A DNA stretch of 7,465 bases from Candidatus Kerfeldbacteria bacterium. Its GTDB lineage: Bacteria > Patescibacteriota > Patescibacteriia > SBBC01 > JACPUP01. The notes below the pieces were generated by a model. It did not search any database. It saw only the letters and a program-made list of their open reading frames with translations, and was not told the origin of the DNA. The position numbers and the translations under genes were made by a program. Location of the stretch: NCBI GenBank assembly GCA_016192205.1, contig JACPUP010000058.1, positions 1 through 7,465 of the forward strand. The letters run 5' to 3'. The stretch's first letter is position 1, and the number at the start of each line of letters is the position of its first letter. Shown here piece by piece: positions 5,294 through 7,465 of the stretch.

Positions 5294-5852
5294 ACTTTAC
5301 CGCCACCGGCTGCTTGGCAGCAGCCGCCTCCCCTTCCTCCAGCTCGAAGAACTCCTTCTTCACGAAGCTGAAGATGGATGCCACGATGTTCGTTGGGAAG
5401 CTCTCGATCTTGATGTTCAAGTCGCGGACGTTGCCGTTGTAGAAGCGGCGGGCGGCTTGGATCTTGTTCTCGGTGTCGGACAACTCGTCTTGCAGTTTAG
5501 CGAAGTTGTCCGAGGCCTTGAGCTGCGGGTAGGCTTCAGCCACGGCGAACAGCGACTTGAGCGCGCCCGAGAGCATGTTCTCGGCTTCGCCCTTGGCTTT
5601 CGGCGATTGGGCGCCCATGGCCCGCGACCGCGCTTCGGTCACTTGCGTAAACACCTTGTCCTCGTGTTTCGCGTACCCTTTCACCGTTTCGACCACATTC
5701 GGGATAAGGTCGTAGCGACGTTTCAGCTGCACGTCAATGTCCGACCAGGCTTCGTTCGTCTGCGTCCGCAAACGGACCAGGCCGTTGTAGGCGGCAACGA
5801 GCCACAGGACAATGAGGCCGACGATGATGAGGATAATCCAGAGGAGGGTCAT
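5289..5852 (-). CDS. lemA: LemA family membrane protein
   Basis: The 187-residue protein has one N-terminal membrane anchor (about 3-22) followed by the LemA core. Core features include 'YNGLVRLR' (22-29), 'AWSDIDVQLKRRYDLIPN' (about 35-52), a helical segment with 'EARSRAM', and 'YPQLKAS'. The conserved 'ARRFYNGNVRDLN' lies near 140-152, followed by an 'SFPTNIVAS' segment. LemA proteins are membrane-anchored helical bundles with the C-terminal domain usually outside the cytoplasm; their biochemical role is unknown. They often accompany HtpX, as here. The ATG at 5852 directly precedes the anchor. An upstream TTG at 6017 would add 55 non-conserved residues translated through repeat sequence and is rejected. 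No Shine-Dalgarno is visible. The TAG stop is in the heptad array. The Ala/Glu-rich C-terminal tail (EEGEAAAAKQ) is variable in the family. Confidence 0.93.
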   Translation of the reverse strand: MTLLWIILIIVGLIVLWLVAAYNGLVRLRTQTNEAWSDIDVQLKRRYDLIPNVVETVKGYAKHEDKVFTQVTEARSRAMGAQSPKAKGEAENMLSGALKSLFAVAEAYPQLKASDNFAKLQDELSDTENKIQAARRFYNGNVRDLNIKIESFPTNIVASIFSFVKKEFFELEEGEAAAAKQPVAVKF

Positions 5853-5858
5853 AGGAGA

Positions 5859-5907
5859 TTTAGGGGTTAGGATCGAGGAGCGAGGAGTGAGTGAAGAGGG
5901 TTCTAGG
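5859..5907 (+). repeat. Degenerate heptad array upstream of lemA
   Basis: Seven consecutive 7-nt units show NNNAGGR periodicity: TTTAGGG, GTTAGGA, TCGAGGA, GCGAGGA, GTGAGTG, AAGAGGG and TTCTAGG. The first 13 bases (5859-5871) repeat exactly, inverted, at 5281-5293 just past the lemA stop, so lemA is bracketed by inverted copies. No C-rich partner array lies to the right within the window. Confidence 0.65.
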
Positions 5908-5929
5908 TGGGTTAGAAATTGGCGGGTTC

Positions 5930-5958
5930 TTGCTTGGAGGAACGATTTGTGGTATGAT
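5930..5958 (+). promoter_or_regulatory. Extended -10 promoter of the surface protein gene
   Basis: A -35 TTGCTT (5930-5935) and a -10 TATGAT (5953-5958) are 17 bp apart. TGG directly before the -10 gives the extended TGn element. Predicted transcription starts near 5965, leaving a leader of about 55 nt before the GTG at 6020. I see no equally good promoter for lemA on the opposite strand of this 167-bp divergent gap. Confidence 0.65.
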
Positions 5959-6004
5959 GCGGTTAGCTGTGAGGATGGGACAGCGGTAACAATAACGAAA
6001 AAGC

Positions 6005-6012
6005 GGAAGAAG
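6005..6012 (+). promoter_or_regulatory. Ribosome binding site of the surface protein gene
   Basis: GGAAGAAG ends 7 nt before the GTG at 6020. In-frame stops at 5987 and 5993 exclude an earlier start, so this purine stretch supports GTG 6020. It is among the few Shine-Dalgarno-like sequences before a gene in this window. Confidence 0.5.
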
Positions 6013-6019
6013 AACAACC

Positions 6020-7465
6020 GTGCAAAAGCGGCAGGGTCATAAGCATCAGGGGGAATATCACGTCTTCAGGCAGAAGGCCTGGTTTTTCGCGTGCATCGCT
6101 GCAGTCGCGTTCCTGACCCCAGCGGTCGGACACGCCTTTACCGAGCCGAGTGAAGCCCCGCCCGGCGGCGCGGCCGCAGCCCCGCTCAACACCTCGAACA
6201 CCGAACAAACGAAGACCGGTACGTTGCACATTGGGCAGTCGGGTGTGGGCGGGGGTCTCTATGCCGATTACGAACTCTGCCTCGGTGGGGTGTGTTACGA
6301 CGATTGGAACGATCTCCCGGGCAGTTCAGCGGTGGCCTTGAACTCCGGCCCGACACCAGAGACCCCGACTCTTGCGCCATACTCCTTCGCCGGTGCGGAT
6401 CAGGGATACTTCCTTGTAGAGGCGAATGACCGGGCTCAGCGTTTCGCGGTCGGCGGACAGGCACCGCTGAACGCGATCTACCCGAGCTCCGGGATCGCGG
6501 GATTCGCCCACGAGGACTCGTCATTCTCAATCGGGGTCTTCGGTTACGACTTCAATCTCGCGAATGCCCTCGCCGCCAACTTCGTCGGTGACACGCGCAT
6601 CCAGAAGGGACTCTTCACTGCGCTCGATCCCAACAACGCGCTGACCGTAACGGCGACCACGAGCAACTCGGCCATCTACTCGGAGCAGCGCGGAGCGCTG
6701 GCATCGGCGTACGCGGGGTATTTCTCCGGCCGGCTGGCAGCAATCGGCCGCACCGAACTGGCAGATCCCGCGGACGGCCAAGACTCGGTGTTGACCGTGC
6801 GTTGCGCAGGTGACGGGACCCGCTGCTTTGACCTGGACCTTGAAAAGACCGGCGGGTTCGTGTGGCAGACTTTCCGGCACTTGGGCGATGAAAAATGGTG
6901 GATTCGGTCGGATACGGGTGTGGCGAGTCCGTTCTACTTCGGGATTGATTCGCGGCCCGGGAGTGGTGCCGGAGAAACAACGACCAGCGTGCTCCGTGTG
7001 AGTGAACCGGGCGACGTGGCCATTGCGGGAGGGTATGTGCCGACCGTCACTGGTGCGTCCTCGCCGTACGCCAGCAACAGCGCGCGGCTGGTCGTGCACC
7101 GCGGCTCCATCACCGGTACTGACGTGGACGGGGGTCCAACGGATGCTCTCGCGGCGTTTGCGAACACCACTGGGTCGGCCGTCTACGCCCAACAAGAGAA
7201 CACAGACGCTTCAGCCTACGCCGGCTACTTCTCCGGCCGGACGACAGTTCGTGGCGGGGATTTCATCGTCGGCGCGGCTGGCGAGACGCGGAACATCTGC
7301 CTCAACGGCGCCTGCATCAGCGCGTGGCCGGCTGGCGGGGGCGGGGGCAGCGGGCAGTGGACCTTGAATAGCGGGGCGAACCTCATCTTCCCGAACGACT
7401 CGTCGCGCAGAGTCGCCATCGGCGGGACAACGGACGCCGCGCCGTTCTTCTACGACCCCGGGGCG
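6020..7465 (+). CDS. Secreted/surface repeat protein, 3' truncated by the window edge
   Basis: An open frame of 482 codons runs off the right edge without a stop. The start is GTG at 6020, the first after in-frame stops at 5987 and 5993. Residues 1-39 look like a signal peptide: basic head, hydrophobic core at about 20-35 (A-W-F-F-A-C-I-A-A-V-A-F-L), and likely cleavage after G-H-A39. A Pro/Gly/Ala-rich stretch and 'PLNTSNTEQTKTG' (55-67) follow. Two C-L-x-G-x-C-x3-W motifs lie at 87-96 and 427-436. The segment around 'SAYAGYFSGR' occurs twice (229-238, 398-407), with a third, looser copy near 'LAANFVGD' (185-192). A Gly/Ser linker follows residue 436. Such composition, from memory, is typical of Parcubacteria surface proteins with beta-rich or tail-fibre-like repeats. 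It is probably exported and displayed; ligand and exact fold are unknown. It diverges from lemA and has its own promoter. Confidence 0.8.
   Translation, partial: MQKRQGHKHQGEYHVFRQKAWFFACIAAVAFLTPAVGHAFTEPSEAPPGGAAAAPLNTSNTEQTKTGTLHIGQSGVGGGLYADYELCLGGVCYDDWNDLPGSSAVALNSGPTPETPTLAPYSFAGADQGYFLVEANDRAQRFAVGGQAPLNAIYPSSGIAGFAHEDSSFSIGVFGYDFNLANALAANFVGDTRIQKGLFTALDPNNALTVTATTSNSAIYSEQRGALASAYAGYFSGRLAAIGRTELADPADGQDSVLTVRCAGDGTRCFDLDLEKTGGFVWQTFRHLGDEKWWIRSDTGVASPFYFGIDSRPGSGAGETTTSVLRVSEPGDVAIAGGYVPTVTGASSPYASNSARLVVHRGSITGTDVDGGPTDALAAFANTTGSAVYAQQENTDASAYAGYFSGRTTVRGGDFIVGAAGETRNICLNGACISAWPAGGGGGSGQWTLNSGANLIFPNDSSRRVAIGGTTDAAPFFYDPGA
6665..7240 (+). repeat. Internal protein repeat copies in the surface protein
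   Basis: The segments at 6665-6733 and 7172-7240 encode two 23-residue repeats of the form x-S-A-[IV]-Y-x-[EQ]-Q...-[AD]-x-S-A-Y-A-G-Y-F-S-G-R, each followed by a short strand-like segment ending in Gly. A diverged copy at about 6527-6610 ends in A-N-F-V-G-D. The copies are about 170 residues apart (codons 216 and 385), suggesting large duplicated modules. Confidence 0.6.

Noticed and set aside
5853..6017. Longer LemA start at a TTG (6017)
   Set aside because: It adds 55 residues of array-derived sequence before the natural membrane anchor and overlaps the divergent promoter.
6527..7195. A 222-codon minus-strand open frame opposite the surface gene
   Set aside because: The plus-strand frame has a promoter, RBS, signal peptide and repeats and stays open for 482 codons; the minus frame shows none of these.

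Overview
The window is GC-rich and tightly packed with bacterial genes. It probably comes from a Candidate Phyla Radiation (Patescibacteria, Parcubacteria-like) genome. The main clue is the truncated right-hand gene: a signal peptide, then a low-complexity stretch containing 'PLNTSNTEQTKTG', then repeated C-L-x-G-x-C-x3-W and 'AYAGYFSGR' motifs. From memory, this style of surface protein is typical of Parcubacteria. Lineage below that level cannot be decided from this sequence. The genetic code looks standard.

Layout. Four conserved genes lie on the minus strand, in transcription order lemA (5852-5289), htpX (4814-3897), clpC (3791-1266) and comF (754-38). LemA is a single-pass membrane protein often found beside HtpX. 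HtpX is an integral-membrane zinc protease. ClpC is a two-ring AAA+ unfoldase that retains a ClpP-docking LGF loop. ComF is a zinc-finger plus phosphoribosyltransferase protein linked to DNA uptake. The first three form an envelope and cytosolic protein-quality-control group. Two unrelated-looking copies of a small four-helix-bundle gene (S23/IVP/Avd-like family) sit between them: one at 1173-817 on the minus strand and one at 4906-5271 on the plus strand. A secreted or surface protein gene starts divergently from lemA at 6020 and runs off the right edge.

The most unusual content lies between the genes. All three gaps separating lemA, htpX, clpC and comF are bounded by short tandem arrays of 7- or 8-nt units (GTAGGNNN or YTAGGGA). 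The arrays are inverted with respect to each other: G-rich on the left and C-rich on the right of the plus strand. Two of these bracketed units carry a four-helix-bundle gene (about 758-1280 and 4818-5293). The third (3792-3903) is gene-less and looks like a solo or MITE-like form. The two unit types match within a gap rather than across a gene, so the repeats belong to the gap cassettes and not to the host genes.

The arrays touch the genes. The TAG stops of clpC, htpX, lemA and the second four-helix-bundle gene all come from array units, and the starts of the minus-strand genes abut C-rich array sequence instead of a Shine-Dalgarno. My working hypothesis is a family of small repeat-bounded four-helix-bundle cassettes that occupy intergenic sites and supply host genes with their stop codons. 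Mobility is inferred, not shown.
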